DNA from: Cheiracanthium punctorium | Lineage: Eukaryota > Arthropoda > Arachnida > Araneae > Cheiracanthiidae | Length of the DNA stretch: 64,000 nucleotides | Assembly: GCA_038373885.1 (NCBI GenBank) | Contig: JAWZYV010006202.1 | Coordinates: 186,001-250,000 of the forward strand | Direction of reading: 5' to 3' | In this document: positions 34,651 through 46,910 of the stretch, piece after piece | Layout: every line of letters begins with the position of its first letter | Position numbering within the stretch: the first letter of the stretch is position 1 | Position numbers and translations under genes: made by a program | The notes under the pieces: model-generated | What the model was told of the DNA's origin: nothing | Databases searched by the model: none | Seen by the model: the letters and a program-made list of their open reading frames with translations, nothing else

Positions 34651-35720
34651 AATGAATAATTAACCTGCATCCTTCCATCGTTGTAAAGAATTCGACAGCA
34701 GTGAATCCACTCCCATGCATATCGTTGCTTACCGGCCTAGGTCTTTGATTACTTCTACTATGGCATATGACTACAAGACGTATTCCAGGAAGCAATGATG
34801 GTCACAGAAAAGGAATCGCGGCCGCGTCTATGCAAGGATGAAGCTAACAGGTTATAGCAAATAAGACGCTAAATTTTTTGTTTAATTAACTACTGTAGCG
34901 CTTAGTATATGTCAAATATTTTGTTTGCCTCAGCAAACGATATTTTCGACGGAAAGCATTTTGTTAGAAATTTTAGTTATTATACTAACTGCTTTTAACT
35001 GAGACACGCATTTTTTGTTCTTGTCAAAAAGGCTTAACTGTAAAGGGGGGGGGGTGTTCTTAAAAATACTAGGCTTACAAACTGTTTTGTTAAGGAACTA
35101 TACAAGAATATCGTACTGTATCTTGAAAATAATAAAGAAATTGTTAAATTATTTTCATTATTATAAATTTAATACATTAATCCTTTAACACAGTGTTTAC
35201 TAGAACGCGACCGAGAAACTCGCATTTTTCTTTTCTTTTCCTCTCATTAAAAAATTATTACTGTGAGAAATTCTCGCCCTTACAAATTGGTTTCATTCTG
35301 CACAAAATTATTGCCTCTCGAAAGATTTGGACCCTTAAAAAAAAAAAAAAAAAAAAAAGTTGCGCATGCTTCCATTTTTCATAAAGTGGCGTAAAATCCT
35401 CGCAGTTTGATTTTTATTGCATGTGCTGGCCTGCAGACTTGTAGGCCCAGTTACATGCTATAAAAATAACTAAAATTCATAAATACTCTGATTTGGGATG
35501 TTTACCGGAGGCAAGTGAAAGTACCCACTTATAAATACCTTACCCACTGGGTATTTACCCAACTCGCATCTATAGTGAGAAATTCTCACTCATTTTTTTC
35601 CCACAATGAAAACCCTGTTATATGTCATTGGCTTTTTTTTTTTTTTTAAGAACGTGTACTAAAATTGCAAAAATTAGCAAAGAACATCGGTATCTTCAGT
35701 AATACTACTTCTCACTCACC
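34651..35720. other. Unassigned stretch with a hAT-like relic
   Basis: At about 35490-35610 the block GTAAATACCTTACCCACTGG-like and CATCTATAGTGAGAAATTCTCAC resembles the repeat at 44300-44460 (TAGAGATGTGGTTTGGGTAAA on the other strand). Poly-A and poly-T tracts near 35338-35358 and 35633-35648. No gene. Confidence 0.4.
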
Positions 35721-35723
35721 ATA

Positions 35724-35828
35724 ACAGAGAAGAAGAATATAAAGCCTCACAGATTTAACGAGCACGTTCACCGTGATAAGTTTCATCGTAAGTCCGATAC
35801 CCTAGTAACTATCTGTTACTACACCAAT
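35724..35828 (+). repeat. 105-bp direct repeat, left copy
   Basis: About 97% identical (three differences seen by eye) to 39010-39114. It contains the small hairpin GTAACTATCTGTTAC. It borders a 3.2-kb segment that also has inverted GCGCACCCGGAAAAA blocks near its ends. Confidence 0.85.
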
Positions 35829-35872
35829 TATATTATATTTATCCACATGCTTATTTTTCGATGGGCGGAAAA

Positions 35873-35933
35873 AAGCGCACCCGGAAAAAAACGCCCCGGA
35901 AAAAAGCGCACCCGGAAAAAGCGCACAATATTG
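35873..35933 (+). repeat. GCGCACCCGGAAAAA tandem motif, inverted partner at 38836-38872
   Basis: Three short tandem copies of a GCGCACCCGGAAAAAA-like unit. Two copies occur in inverted orientation at 38836-38872, both followed inward by ATTGAA-GGGTTT-like sequence. Probably terminal inverted repeats of an unidentified element. Confidence 0.65.
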
Positions 35934-37419
35934 AAGGGGTTTATTTTTTTGGATGTGAGTGTGTGTGTTTGTGGGGGGGGGGGGGGGCGCTTGAAATAAA
36001 AAATGTAAGGAAGGAGTGGGCATCCGAAAGAGCGCCTTTTAGTGAAGTGAATTTTTTTTAAAGTATTCGATTTTTTTGTATCATTTTTACACTAACAACA
36101 TGCGTCATACTCTGAATGCCCCCTCGCCCCCCCCCAAATAGAAACCCCCACAATTGACTACTGGTTTGTCAATGAGTTTGTCAAGGTCACGTTCACGTTT
36201 TGTCAAGAAGCACAAACAATGAAATAGCCCCGGGAGAAGAGTGTAGACAGTGTGAAGGTGTATACTCTCTTTCTTCGTTGCGCGTTGATGAATGATGGAT
36301 AACACATCCGGTCACTAAAACTCGGGGGTTAAAACGGGGGTTGCGATGGGTGAAGGGGGTTCTTCTGAAATATCCGAATACATCTACAGAATGGATGAAA
36401 TCATTTTTATCAAAACAAATAGAGGAAAATCTATGGTAGTGCTGAAATGATTGGGGGGGGACGTATCTCCCTATGCTCCCCCCAATTTTGTACCAAAATC
36501 AGTTAAACAATAATTTGTTTAAAAATTTAAAACAAACAGATCTCTGTCTAACAGACAACAAACTAATCTGTGTGTGTGTGGGTGGGGGGGGGGGGGCACG
36601 TTCCCTCCTCCAAACTTCGTTTTAATTTTTTTTAACATTTGTTTAACGGGTCATTTTAACTGTTTGATTTAAAATGCGAAAAGGAACTCCAGTCTGTGTC
36701 TTGACAAAATATTTTTTTTAAGTTCACTGTCAAGGTTGCTTAATTTAAACAGGGTTATTTTTTAAGCGCTTGGTTTAAACAATTTTTCTCATTCCCAATC
36801 TGCTGTACTGGTTTAAAATTATTTCTAAAGATTAGGGTTTCTTTAAAATATTTATTTATTTATATTTTATTTTTCAATGGAATACAAGATATTTTATGCA
36901 AAAAAAAAGTTTTATTTAGTGAACAAAACTTAATAACTTTTTCCCTTTTCTTAATTGAGTTGCTCTCACAGTTTTACATCAAGTTATAATAACTGTTTTA
37001 GTAGATATTTTTTTCTTCTTGTAATTTTTTTCATATATGAAGTTCAATATTCGATAATTTATCCATTTAATTTTCTATATATCGTCATTCTTGCTTATTT
37101 CAGCAAGTTTTTTTTTTTTTTTTTAAAGTTTAATGAGTTTTGTAAAGTAGAGAAAGAGCTTTAGAAGATATAAATTTACATTTATAAGCTTAAAAAAGTA
37201 TTTTGACTTTTGCACTATATCGTATAAAGTACTTGTTTACTATAATTTTATGTACAATCTTGGCGAACAATGCTGACGTGTATAGCAGTGAGCGTTGCAC
37301 CGCCAACCGCGCGGTGTAGTTGTGACTGGCAACCATAAAGAATACGTGTCTCGTCAGGTTAGCGAATTTGAAATTGTTTCCGTTATTGATCGAAGGAATG
37401 TGTTATGTTAACATATGAA

Positions 37420-37635
37420 AAGAATTTGTGTGTGTTTGTTAGAAATATAGTACGTTATAAGCCGTGAGTGTTGCGGACATTTCTGAGCGGTTTTTAAAAA
37501 AAATAGAGGTAAGTGCTCTTTTTTAACGAATCTTTGCAATGTTTAAGGTTTTTAATGTGTATTTTAAATTGATATTTGAAGTGATTATGTTTTCGTAAGT
37601 ACTATTTACGTGCTATTCTAATCATACTGACTTTA
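37420..37635 (+). repeat. Donor-bearing repeat module, plus copy
   Basis: Shares with 42005-42345 (opposite strand) the order GTTTGTTAGAAAT, ACGTTATAAG, GACATTTCTGAGCG, an A-rich run, AGGTAAGTGCT and GAATCTTTGCAAT. The AGGTAAGT is an excellent splice donor, so the module looks like the end of a 5' exon or an element promoter. Confidence 0.65.
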
Positions 37636-37639
37636 TAAG

Positions 37640-38012
37640 AGGTGTACAACTAGGTTGTTTAATCCACCGATGTTTTTTTGAGTTGAAAACGGCCAGTGTT
37701 TGCCCAGTTTACATTAGCTGTACAACTAGGTTGCTTAGTTCACTGTTGTTTTTTTTTAGTTAAAAACGGTCCACTGGTTGCATAGTTTACATAGCTGTAC
37801 AACTAGGTTGCTGAATCCACTGAGGTTTTTTTAGTAAAAAACGGTCCACTGGTTGCATAGTTTACATAGCTGTACAGCTAGGTTGCTGAATCCACTGAGG
37901 TTTTTTTAGTTAAAAACGGGCCACTGGTTGCCTAGTTTAGATAGCTGTACAGCTAGGTTGCTGAATCCACTGAGGTTTTTTTAGTTAAAAACGGGCCACT
38001 GGTTGCTCATTT
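37640..38012 (+). repeat. Minisatellite, five units of ~75-77 bp
   Basis: The anchor GCTGTACARCTAGGTTGCT recurs at about 37642, 37717, 37794, 37869 and 37944. The last three units are nearly identical and the first two more diverged. Directly follows the donor-bearing module. Confidence 0.9.
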
Positions 38013-39009
38013 TTAGTGGAATATATGTGCAATATTAATGTGCTGATCGTGGAAAATGGTTGGCGACTGTCGCCATGTTTACATGGGGTGCGCACCGGCT
38101 TGTATGATTTTACCCTTTTTTCTAAGGAAGTTTTTTAAATTGACTTATTATTATCATAATTTAATTCTGAAAAAAAGTATGTCTAAAATAAAAGTAGCAA
38201 TATTTAAATTAAATACTTTATAAAATAAAAATATTTACATGTAAATATACTATATACTTATAAATCATTCATTCTAAGAATTATTATTTAAAACCAAAGA
38301 GTTAACAAGATAGATTACCATGAATCTGAATAAACTCTTGCTCTTATAAAAAGAAAACCAGTAATAATAATAAGCCATAGCTGATTACAAATCAGACTGA
38401 ATGTGATAACATATTACAGAGAACGTGCATGTTAAATCTGTGGAGTCTTAGATTCTTAGGGTTGCCTGTTAGGTGAGAGATGGTACTTAAATTTTTCGAA
38501 ACTGCTGTAATTTGTCACTGAATCACTAGTTCTGGACTTTGTCTTAAGAATACAAACAAATTGAACAATCAGTTTATTAAAAAAACGCTGAAATTAGTAT
38601 TATTGTTATTATTACTCCGTTTTTTATTTTCTATTTATTTTTTAATCTGGAGAAGGAGTTTCTTAGAGTCTGTAGGGTCTTCTGTAGAGTGTAGGAGAGT
38701 GATACTGTATACTTACAAATCAGGGCAAATACACTAATGTACCCCTGTTTACGCCCTTTGGACACCCACTTGTTTCTCACATATTTTTAAATTCAGCCCC
38801 CCCCCTCTTCTCTTCACGAAATACAAACCCATTCAATTCCGGGTGCGCTTTTTTTCCGGTGCGCTTTTTTTCATGATTATTTTTCAGTTTGGATGGTTAT
38901 TTATATTTAAGCACGCCATGTACTCGTTTATGATGCAAATGTATTTTAAAAAAATATGAGTACATTAAAGTACTCATTTTTAAGTAAATCATTTTTAACA
39001 GTGCAGACA

Positions 39010-39114
39010 ACAGAGAAGAAGAACATAAAGCCTCACAGATTTAACGAGTACGTTCACCGTGATAAGTTTCATCGTAAGTCCGATACCTTAGTAACTATCT
39101 GTTACTACACCAAT
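39010..39114 (+). repeat. 105-bp direct repeat, right copy
   Basis: Partner of 35724-35828. Flanking sequence differs, so the match is confined to this block. Confidence 0.85.
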
Positions 39115-39456
39115 GAAAGGACTTCCAAATAATACAAAAAACTATGCAAGTTCAAGAGCATAATATATAACAGATTTTGACTCAAAAGAAAAAAAAAATA
39201 TATTGAAGAATTTTTCTTCTCAAGTTTATAAATTATCATCGTTAGCCCTCTGAACCTTAGAAGGTAACAGAATAAACTCATAAAGAAAAGAGAGGAGTAA
39301 ACTTATTATTTTAATATCTAGAATTTTTTTTCTTAAGCATTCTTGAAAGACTCCAAGGAAAATATATTTATAGAAAAGGAATGTTTTTTTCCTTAGACTT
39401 GGATTAATGAATTCAGTTATTTCTCATCACCTAAATTCAGTTTAACAAACACATAC

Positions 39457-39710
39457 CAGGGGTCGATTCAGAATTTTTTTGTGAAAAACTGCTTTTTTTG
39501 TGTGAATTTTAATACTTAATTTTGTGAATTTCAACACTTATTTTTGTGAAATTTCATACCAATTTTTAATAAAAGTCGCGTTTAAAAAATAATAATTGAT
39601 AAATCAGATTAAAATGTAGGGTGAAATGCCAATGAAGGGCCGCTTTAATCGATTGCATTTCTGTGAAGGGGCCACAAAATAGACCCAGTTTTCTTCTGCA
39701 CAGATCCTTG
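39457..39710. mobile_element. hAT-like MITE (CAGGGGTCGATTCAGAA family)
   Basis: Left end CAGGGGTCGATTCAG, right end CTTCTGCACAGATCCTTG, same interior as 18251-18512. No clean duplication. A poly-C run follows at 39724-39735. Confidence 0.65.
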
Positions 39711-40492
39711 GGTACATAAATCTGCCCCCCCCCCCCAATCTTTATCAAAATCAGCAAAAATGTGTTTTAGAAGTAGAATCTCTTTTCAAAATAATGTGCT
39801 AGAGATTGTCCAGAATGTTAATGTCCAAAATAATGTTAAGATTTTATTAATGATCAACTGTATTAGTGACTTTACCCATTCAATGAATATCTTACATTTG
39901 TTTACTAGTTGTTAAAATTGAAATCATCAGCTTTCTAATAATGTTATTATTAAACGAATAGTATCCCGCAGTGCCCTAGTCGCTAAGCTCCGTTCCCATA
40001 AAAACATGGAAACAAAGAAAAAACATCACATGTACAGGTTTACAGGTGTAAGTTTGTATTGTAATAGGTGAATTTTTGGAAGAAAATATAAAGCAACGAA
40101 AGAAATATATTTTTTAAAAGATTTTATTTGTTATTTGATTATTATTTTTGAAAGAAAACTTAAATCAGTTTTATATATAAATAAAAAGTATGTAATAGAA
40201 ACCTAAAAAAATTTCCGCATACCCATCTTTGTATAAAAACTAACTGTACAGCTAATTTACTACACAAAAACGGACCATTCGGATATGCCAAGAAAGTAAA
40301 AATTTGTGTCGGTCTACAACATGTAATCCCAAATTGCGTAATCCATTCAAATTTTGAATAATATTGAATTCACGCACCTCAAAATTCTTGTTATATCTTC
40401 GCAATGTAAGAGAGTGAACATGTTAAACCTGGTATTAAGAAGGAGTTTCATCGTGTAGTCGCAACTTGCGTAATCGATTCAAATTTATAATA

Positions 40493-40574
40493 CAGTAAAA
40501 CCTCGCTATAACGATATTGGATAAATTTTATTTGGTCTTGGTCCCTTAAGTATTGCTGTTGTCAGGTTTTACTG
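40493..40574. mobile_element. 82-bp pogo/Tigger-like MITE
   Basis: CAGTAAAACCTCGCTATAACGA at the left and inverted CAGTAAAACCTGACAACAGC at the right, flanked by TA at 40491-40492 and 40575-40576. Among the shortest complete elements in the window. The surrounding 39711-41044 has no gene; a CT-rich tract lies near 40677-40710. Confidence 0.8.
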
Positions 40575-41044
40575 TAATTAATATAGTCGCCCCTATAGCT
40601 ATTTGTATACTGAACACTATCTCTTTTCATTTACAATAAATAAGGATTTTAGATTAGCTACAGAAACAGTTCCTCTCTTTTCTTTCTCTCTCTCTCTTTT
40701 TTTTTTTTTAATAATCAAAAACCTAACAAAACGTGAATTTTTGCCGTACTCTTAATTATGAAAGTTTTTTATTCAACGGATATGTTTGTATAAAAACCAA
40801 CTATAGAGTTGCTCTGCCGGAAAGAGAAAAGACTAGCAAACGAAACAAAAACGGAACCACTTTCAAATAAACTGATGCAGTTCTTTTAAAAAGCCACTGC
40901 ATCCTATCCACGACCGAATCATTTTAAAATGAGCTGCATCAGTGTCCGATTCGTTTTAAGCGGACAGCTCTCGTTACGATCAGTCCCAGATCACAATCGC
41001 AGACCGGTTTTCCATTCCGACCGAACGGAGAGGCTTGCCAAGTA

Positions 41045-41420
41045 ATACGCTGTCGAAGTGTGACGTCACAGCCGGGTTTTGGGCATCAAAACATTGTGTT
41101 CCCATGTTAATTTCCCATAGGGTTTTATAAATTGCTTCATATCTTCAATATTACACAAAAATAAGACATTTCACTCCATTTTTCAACTACAGTGCAGTAA
41201 GTTTTATCTCTTGTATGAATATCAAGTAAATTGAATGACTATAAATATGATTAATTCGTCGATAATAGTTGAAATCGTCTAAGCCTAACGATCTGAGAAT
41301 GTAAATAAACATTGTACATCCGTAATGTCGGCATGTATTAGTTCTAAACTAGTGTTGTATTTTTGGTGTTTTTCAATGTGATAATGAATAATTAGTTGAT
41401 CACAAATAATAACTAAATGT
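41045..41420 (+). repeat. Long CRE-containing repeat, copy 1 (partial)
   Basis: Begins ATACGCTGTCGAAG, then TGACGTCA (41061-41068), and matches copies 2 and 3 to about 41420, after which it diverges. The block GTTCCCATGTTAATTTCCCA is present in all three. Confidence 0.8.
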
Positions 41421-42004
41421 GTATGAGTTTTGTTTTATAATTTTTTTATGAATTGATCGAGTATTTTTGAAATGTTTTACAATGTATCACTTTGCATGAT
41501 TACTACTTACAACCCTGTTTAATTTGTATTGAATATGACTATTGCTTATTATAAGTGAAGAAATTGTTGGATATGTGATGAACTAAATAAATTGTTCCCC
41601 TATTTATATATTTATTTCTTAATTATAGGAATGAATCAGTGCTTACATGAATTTCTGCTGCATAATTTGAAGAGCAATTATCTAACAGACCCATTGGAAA
41701 AGGCATGAATTAATTTTAATAATTCAGTCTTTTTTGATAGATCTGTTGGACACTAAACTGCACTCTCCACTTACTTAAATGAATAATCGTCTAGAATGTA
41801 AGTATTTCGCATTAAAAAAAAAAAATATTCTATATTGTTTTAATTTTGTTGTGTTTATTTAAAACAAAACAGTTATATTAGTTTGATTAAATTATTTTAA
41901 TTGTTCCCAGTAGTTGAAATAAGAAATTGCTTTTGATGTGAATGAGCAGATGTACAAACATATACATCTATGTATACTATTAAATATATATATTGCACTT
42001 TTTA

Positions 42005-42345
42005 AGTGTGTATAGCTTGTTAGTATGCAAATAGCACTTACGACAACATAAAAACATCAAATATCAATTTAAAATTAACATTAAAAACCTCAAAAATTGC
42101 AAAGATTCATTTAAAAAAGCACTTACCTTTTTTTTTTTTTTTTTTTAATTAATCGCTCAGAAATGTCCCTAACACCCACCGACTTATAACGTAACACCAG
42201 CATGCTTTCTTTTATTTACTTTTAAATTGACACTGCATTTCTAACAAACACAGACACCGGTCGATAACGTAGAACCAACATGCTTTCTTTTATTTACGTT
42301 TATATTGACACTGCATTTCTAACAAACACACACACCGGCTGATAA
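42005..42345 (-). repeat. Donor-bearing repeat module, minus copy, with an 84-bp internal duplication
   Basis: Inverted partner of 37420-37635. It also holds two tandem copies of a block containing CATGCTTTCTTTTATTTAC and TTTCTAACAAACACA, which the plus copy lacks. Confidence 0.65.
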
Positions 42346-43053
42346 CGTAAAACCAGATATTTAATTTTTGTAAGTTATTAATGATGTGTGAAACATGCTT
42401 GCAATTATTGTTCTGGTGTCATTTATTTTTTAAAAAAAGGAAAATCTGAAGCCTTTCAGATTTTAAATACGCACCCAAGTGCTATATATTAAAGGGCAAT
42501 CATAATTTATGTGTCGTCCCTATTTTTCGTCCTTATTCCATTAGGTTGGAAAGTGTATCATTACTCATGAGTGAGCAGTATTTTTCTTCCTTTTTTATAA
42601 AACCCATCTTTGGAATCGAAATCTATCTTAAAATCGCCTGTTAAAACTATTTTACAATCTTCGCCAAGTATATTACATCTATACTTCACCGTTTTAAATA
42701 TTGTTTCAAATGTGCATCATAATCCATGAGTGTGCTGTGTTTATCTTCTTGGGTTGATTCCTACCTTAACGCCTCAACTCTCGCCAAGGTGGCGATCATT
42801 AAACATATACAGTAACCATGAAGATTTTGTGTATTTATGTGGCAATCGTAATTTAGAAATAAAATGGCGATTTGGAACAACCTGTAAGTATAGCATTCCG
42901 TTACATTTTTAATTATTTTGGGTTGCCAATTAAATGTAGTTTTAATAATTAAGTGTCTTCAAATTCCTTAACTAGTGTGTTTATCACTAATTTGTTCACT
43001 TTAGTTTTCATGTTGTTGTTTAGGGAGCGTTGAAACTTGTGCATAACTCCTAG

Positions 43054-43196
43054 CAGGGGCGTAGCCAGGGGGGGGGGGATATCGGGATATATCCCCCCCC
43101 GAAATGTTTGGATTAGTGATGAAATTCCGTCTATTTATACACATATAACTTCATATCCCCCCCCCCCCCCGAAAAATTTTCCTGGCTACGCGCCTG
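43054..43196. mobile_element. hAT-like MITE (CAGGGGCGTAGCCAGG family, subfamily 1)
   Basis: Inverted ends CAGGGGCGTAGCCAGG and CAGGCGCGTAGCCAGG, with a perfect 8-bp duplication ACTCCTAG (43046-43053, 43197-43204). Two poly-G/poly-C runs just inside the ends. Confidence 0.93.
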
Positions 43197-43477
43197 ACTC
43201 CTAGAGACCCATGATTTCAAAGCTCGCCAAAGTGCGAGGAATTTTTAGGTTGGCGAAAGTAGGGCCGTTAAAATAGGAATCAACTCTTTCTTGAACCATA
43301 AAGCACATCTTTGGAATCCAAATCTATCTTAAAATCGCCTACTGATCCTACTGTTTTAAAATCTTTACCTGGCATATTCGAACTATACGCATATTCCAAT
43401 TATATCTCGTAGACATTTTAAATACTTTTTGGAGTGAGCATCATAATCCATGAGTGTATCGTGTTTTCCTTCTCTGG

Positions 43478-43702
43478 GTGGAATTCTGCCCCGGTGGTTC
43501 ACGAAATCGTCGGTTGTTAGCTGTCAACTGGGCAGAACCAGTTGTTTGGTTACCGACTGCGCTAACAACTCCGGAGGAAAACGGGAGGTCTTTTAGCCAA
43601 TCGCATGAACCCCTTGACGCTCCTCCTTAAAACTCCACCTCAAGGCGGGGCAAAGTTAACGACTGCGAAAAATTAACGACGAGCGGAGAATCCAGCTGTT
43701 TG
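43478..43702. mobile_element. Probable MITE with GTCGTTAA/TTGTTAGC inverted arms
   Basis: GC-rich block interrupting the tandem repeat. The left arm (GGTGGAATTCTGCC...CGGTTGTTAGC) is loosely inverted against the right arm (GTTAACGACTGCG...GCGGAGAATCCAGC). No duplication resolved. Confidence 0.5.
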
Positions 43703-44134
43703 TTCCATAAAACACTTCTTTGGAATAGAAATCTATATTAAAATCGCCTACCAAAACTGTTTAACAATTTTCGCCAGGCATAGTCAAATTACACTTCACC
43801 TTTATAAATATCATTAGTGTATCATAATCTATGATGTGTACCGTATTTGTCTTCACTGTTCTATAAAAAACTTCTTTGGAATTAACATCTATATTTAAAT
43901 CGCTTACTAAAACTATTTTACAATATTCGCCAGGCATTTTGTAACTATACTCAAAATATATTTATAATAAATTGTCGCATTTTGGCACCCAGTTTAGCAA
44001 TCATTTATCAAAAATGGCAAACCTTGTGCGACTCAACATTTTATTAGTGCCTGCCCCCCCCCCCCTTCACATTATCTGGCAAACACATTTCAAAAATGAC
44101 TGGATGCGAAAATTGTACCAAAATCGTGTCTACA

Positions 44135-45687
44135 CAAAAAGCAAGGTTGAAATTAATAGCACTCTGGTGCTAAAAACACTTGATAACTAAATACATGTTT
44201 AGTGCCGGATATTCGATCGGGCAACCAAAGGAGCTTCGGATATCCGACAAAATCAGTATCCGTTACATCCCTAAAGTTTAAAACAGAATATAAAACTTAC
44301 CACTGAAAATTGGAAAGTAAACACCCAAAATTAGGGTATTTAACCCTGATTTTGGGTGTTCACTCGAGGTAGAAGTAAATACCTTACCTACTTGGCATTT
44401 ACCCAAACCACATCTCTAGTGAGAAATTCTCACCCATTTTTTTCCGTAATGAAAAATCTGTGGGACAAGCTTCTGAGGGGAATAGATTAGACAAACAAGA
44501 ATCAGATACACAATGAAAGACTAAGGAGCAAGATTAATTTATGAAAACAATACAATCACATTTTTCCTTATAAATATGCAGAACAATTACTGATTTTATA
44601 CTATTCTTTAACACTTTTTAAAAAATTACAGAAGTGCATATTCATTACTGAAAGAGTAAACTGTAACTTATCAGATTTTTTGTATTAGATAAAATAAACA
44701 ATTAATGCAAGAAATTGAACTGTTAATTGAAAAACAAGGAAATAAATTCATTAGTTTTAAAGTACAAATAAATTTTGTAAAAAGTATAAATACAGATACT
44801 GCTGCTTTCAAATGCACAGCAGAATTATACGAGCACTCATTAGGTATTTAAAAAAATAGAATAAACATACAATATATTTACAAACTTGATTTGATGAGTT
44901 ATCATGCACAGACTTAGCATGGGGTGATCATGATTTATATCTTTGTCCGGCACTTTCCTATAGAAAGGAATAACCCTCTCTTGTAGCTTGTTAACTTGTG
45001 CAGATGTTCAGTTTAGCCACAACATCTATATTTCAGGAAACTTTCAGCATCTGATCCTATTTTACAAGCCAAAAAAGTACAAATACAGATACTGCTGCTT
45101 TCAAATGCACAGCAGAATTGTATGAGCACTCATTAGGCATTTAAAAAATAGAACAAACAAAATTAATTACACTTACAAAGATGAAACTGAAAAAAAAAAA
45201 ACAATAATGTTAATAAATTAAAAGCTAAAAGCATTATAAGAATGCTGATATACTCAAAAATATATTAAGTAAACTAGGGTCAGAATCAATTAATGAAGGC
45301 ACGGATTTACTGTACATGCACATTTATTTGTGATCAACTATTCATTATCACGTTGAAAAACACCAAAAATACAACACTAGTATAGGACTAATACATGCCG
45401 ACATAACGGATGTACGATGTTTATTTACATTCTCGGATCGTTAGGCTTAGGCGATTTCAACTATTATCGACGAATTAATTATATTTATAGTCATTCAATT
45501 TACTTGATATTCATACAAGAGATAAAACTCACTGCACTGTAGTTGAAAAATGGAGTGAAATGTCTTATTTTTGTCTAATATTAAAGATATGAAGCAATTT
45601 ATAAAACCCTATGGGAAATTAACATGGGAACACAATGTTTTGATGCCCAAAACCCGGCTGTGACGTCACCACTTCGACAGCGTATAT
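44135..45687 (-). repeat. Long CRE-containing repeat, copy 2 (inverted copy of 61074-64000)
   Basis: Starts at 45687 reading leftward with ATACGCTGTCGAAGTGGTGACGTCA-type sequence (TGACGTCA at 45661-45668) and matches copy 3 down to at least 44135, where copy 3 leaves the window. It includes a poly-T|CAG acceptor-like site and an internal 68-bp direct repeat (44786-44853, 45077-45144). A TAGGGATGTAACGGATA hAT-type end lies at 44273, shared with copy 3. No protein-coding frame is conserved between the copies. Confidence 0.88.
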
Positions 45688-46130
45688 GTTAAACCTCCTT
45701 GGATTTGGGAGTGCGCCGATGTTCCTCTTTTACGAGCTGGCCTTTACTACATGAATGAAAGTAAGGATATGACGTCCGCTGCTGGCTCAATGGACACAAA
45801 AGATTAAGGTGTCCCTTATTTCTTCCTATTTCATTCACTTTATGAATGTTAAACATGCTAATGTTGAATAACTTTAAACTTAGAAGAGCTTTGAATTTGT
45901 ACAATGTCCCTGACTTTCGTTTCACAATTGGGGACATAACGCTGACATGTACCCAATTCCTTTTTCAAAAAATCTGGAGTTCCAGGTAGAGGTTTCCAAC
46001 TTGGAGGATGAGACTTGAGAGAGAAACAGTCAAAGAGCAAGTGATAGTGCATGTTTCTAATAAAATCATCTTATTTATTTTCCAAAGCATATCCATCTTC
46101 GCTTAAAATGTTTATACAAACTTAACGATA
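45688..46130. other. Stretch with a GGGGACA-family MITE fragment
   Basis: CAATTGGGGACATAACGCTGA and TTCAAAAAATCTGGAGTTCC around 45927-45985 resemble the 60235/60452 MITE family. No gene. Confidence 0.35.
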
Positions 46131-46137
46131 ACTAAAG

Positions 46138-46484
46138 GCCCGTTTACATGGAAAAATGGAATATCCCGGGTAAAAGCAGAGTAAAGGCCCGTTTACATCA
46201 TAGATTTAGGAATTCCCAGATTGCTCATCCAATGTTCCTAATAGTGTGCTTGCTAAGCCCGTTTACATGTGAAAATGGAAAATCCCGGGATAAAGCGGAG
46301 TACAGGGAAAAACTCGCAATGCATCATGGATAAGAGGGGTTGGCTCTGCATTAACCCTCCTTTCGACCAGGAATCTTTCTACCCCGCATTTTTTCCCCTA
46401 AGTAGGGAAAGCGGGGTAGAAAGCAGTGTAAGTCCCGGGATTTACTCTGCATTTTTGCACATGTAAACGCGCCCTTTGTTGCCT
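46138..46484. mobile_element. Harbinger-like MITE (GGCCCGTTTACATG family), nested or duplicated end
   Basis: Three GCCCGTTTACAT blocks at the left (46138, 46186, 46257) and an inverted right end CATGTAAACGCGCCCTTT. Internal ATCCCGGGATAAA and its inverted partner ATCCCGGGACTTA support a single palindromic element with extra insertions at its left edge. Adjacent TAA trinucleotides would fit Harbinger, but I cannot fix the boundaries. Confidence 0.6.
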
Positions 46485-46704
46485 AAAACGCACCCCATTT
46501 CTGCTACTATCATGGCTGCCGTCGATGTAAAATAGAACATTCGTTGCAATACTTCAGAAAAATAAATAAGTTCGAGGGGAAATATTTCGATAGGAGTTCT
46601 TTTTAAAATTCAGATCGTTCTAAAATGATTGAAAATACCATTATAATTTGCCATTCTGCGCATGCGCATGCCACTATCATGGCTACCATTTGGAGGTAAC
46701 AAGT

Positions 46705-46910
46705 TTTCTCTCGAAAGTCTCAGGTAGAAGCAGAGTGTAGGGAAAAACTCGCAATGCATCATGGGAAAGCGAGGTCATCCTTGCATTAACCCTTCTTTGG
46801 ACTAGGAATCTTTCTACCTTGCATTTTTTCCTTATGTAGGAAAACGGGGTAGAAAGCAGCGAAAGTTCCGGCATTTACTCCGCATTTGTGTGCACATAAA
46901 CGGGACCAAC
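46705..46910. mobile_element. Second, truncated copy of the GGCCCGTTTACATG MITE
   Basis: Shares AGGGAAAAACTCGCAATGCA and GGGGTAGAAAGCAG with the copy at 46138-46484; the left end is missing. The sequence 46485-46704 and 46911-47152 around it has no gene. Confidence 0.6.

Larger units (their letters stand above)
42520..43970 (+). repeat. Irregular tandem repeat, about four units
   Basis: Units begin near 42595, 43300, 43715 and 43865 and share the order TTCTTTGGAATAGAAATCT, TAAAATCGCCTAC, TTTACAAT, TTCGCCAGGCAT; longer units continue into ATCATAATCCATGAGTGT. Unit lengths vary because a MITE at 43054 and another element at about 43478-43702 were inserted between or within them. Confidence 0.75.

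Noticed and set aside
37640..38012. CRISPR-like array
   Set aside because: Units are fully repeated with no unique spacers, and the genome is eukaryotic; it is a minisatellite.
35724..39114. LTR retrotransposon with 105-bp LTRs
   Set aside because: No TG...CA ends, primer-binding site, polypurine tract, or gag-pol frame; the inverted inner blocks also argue against it.
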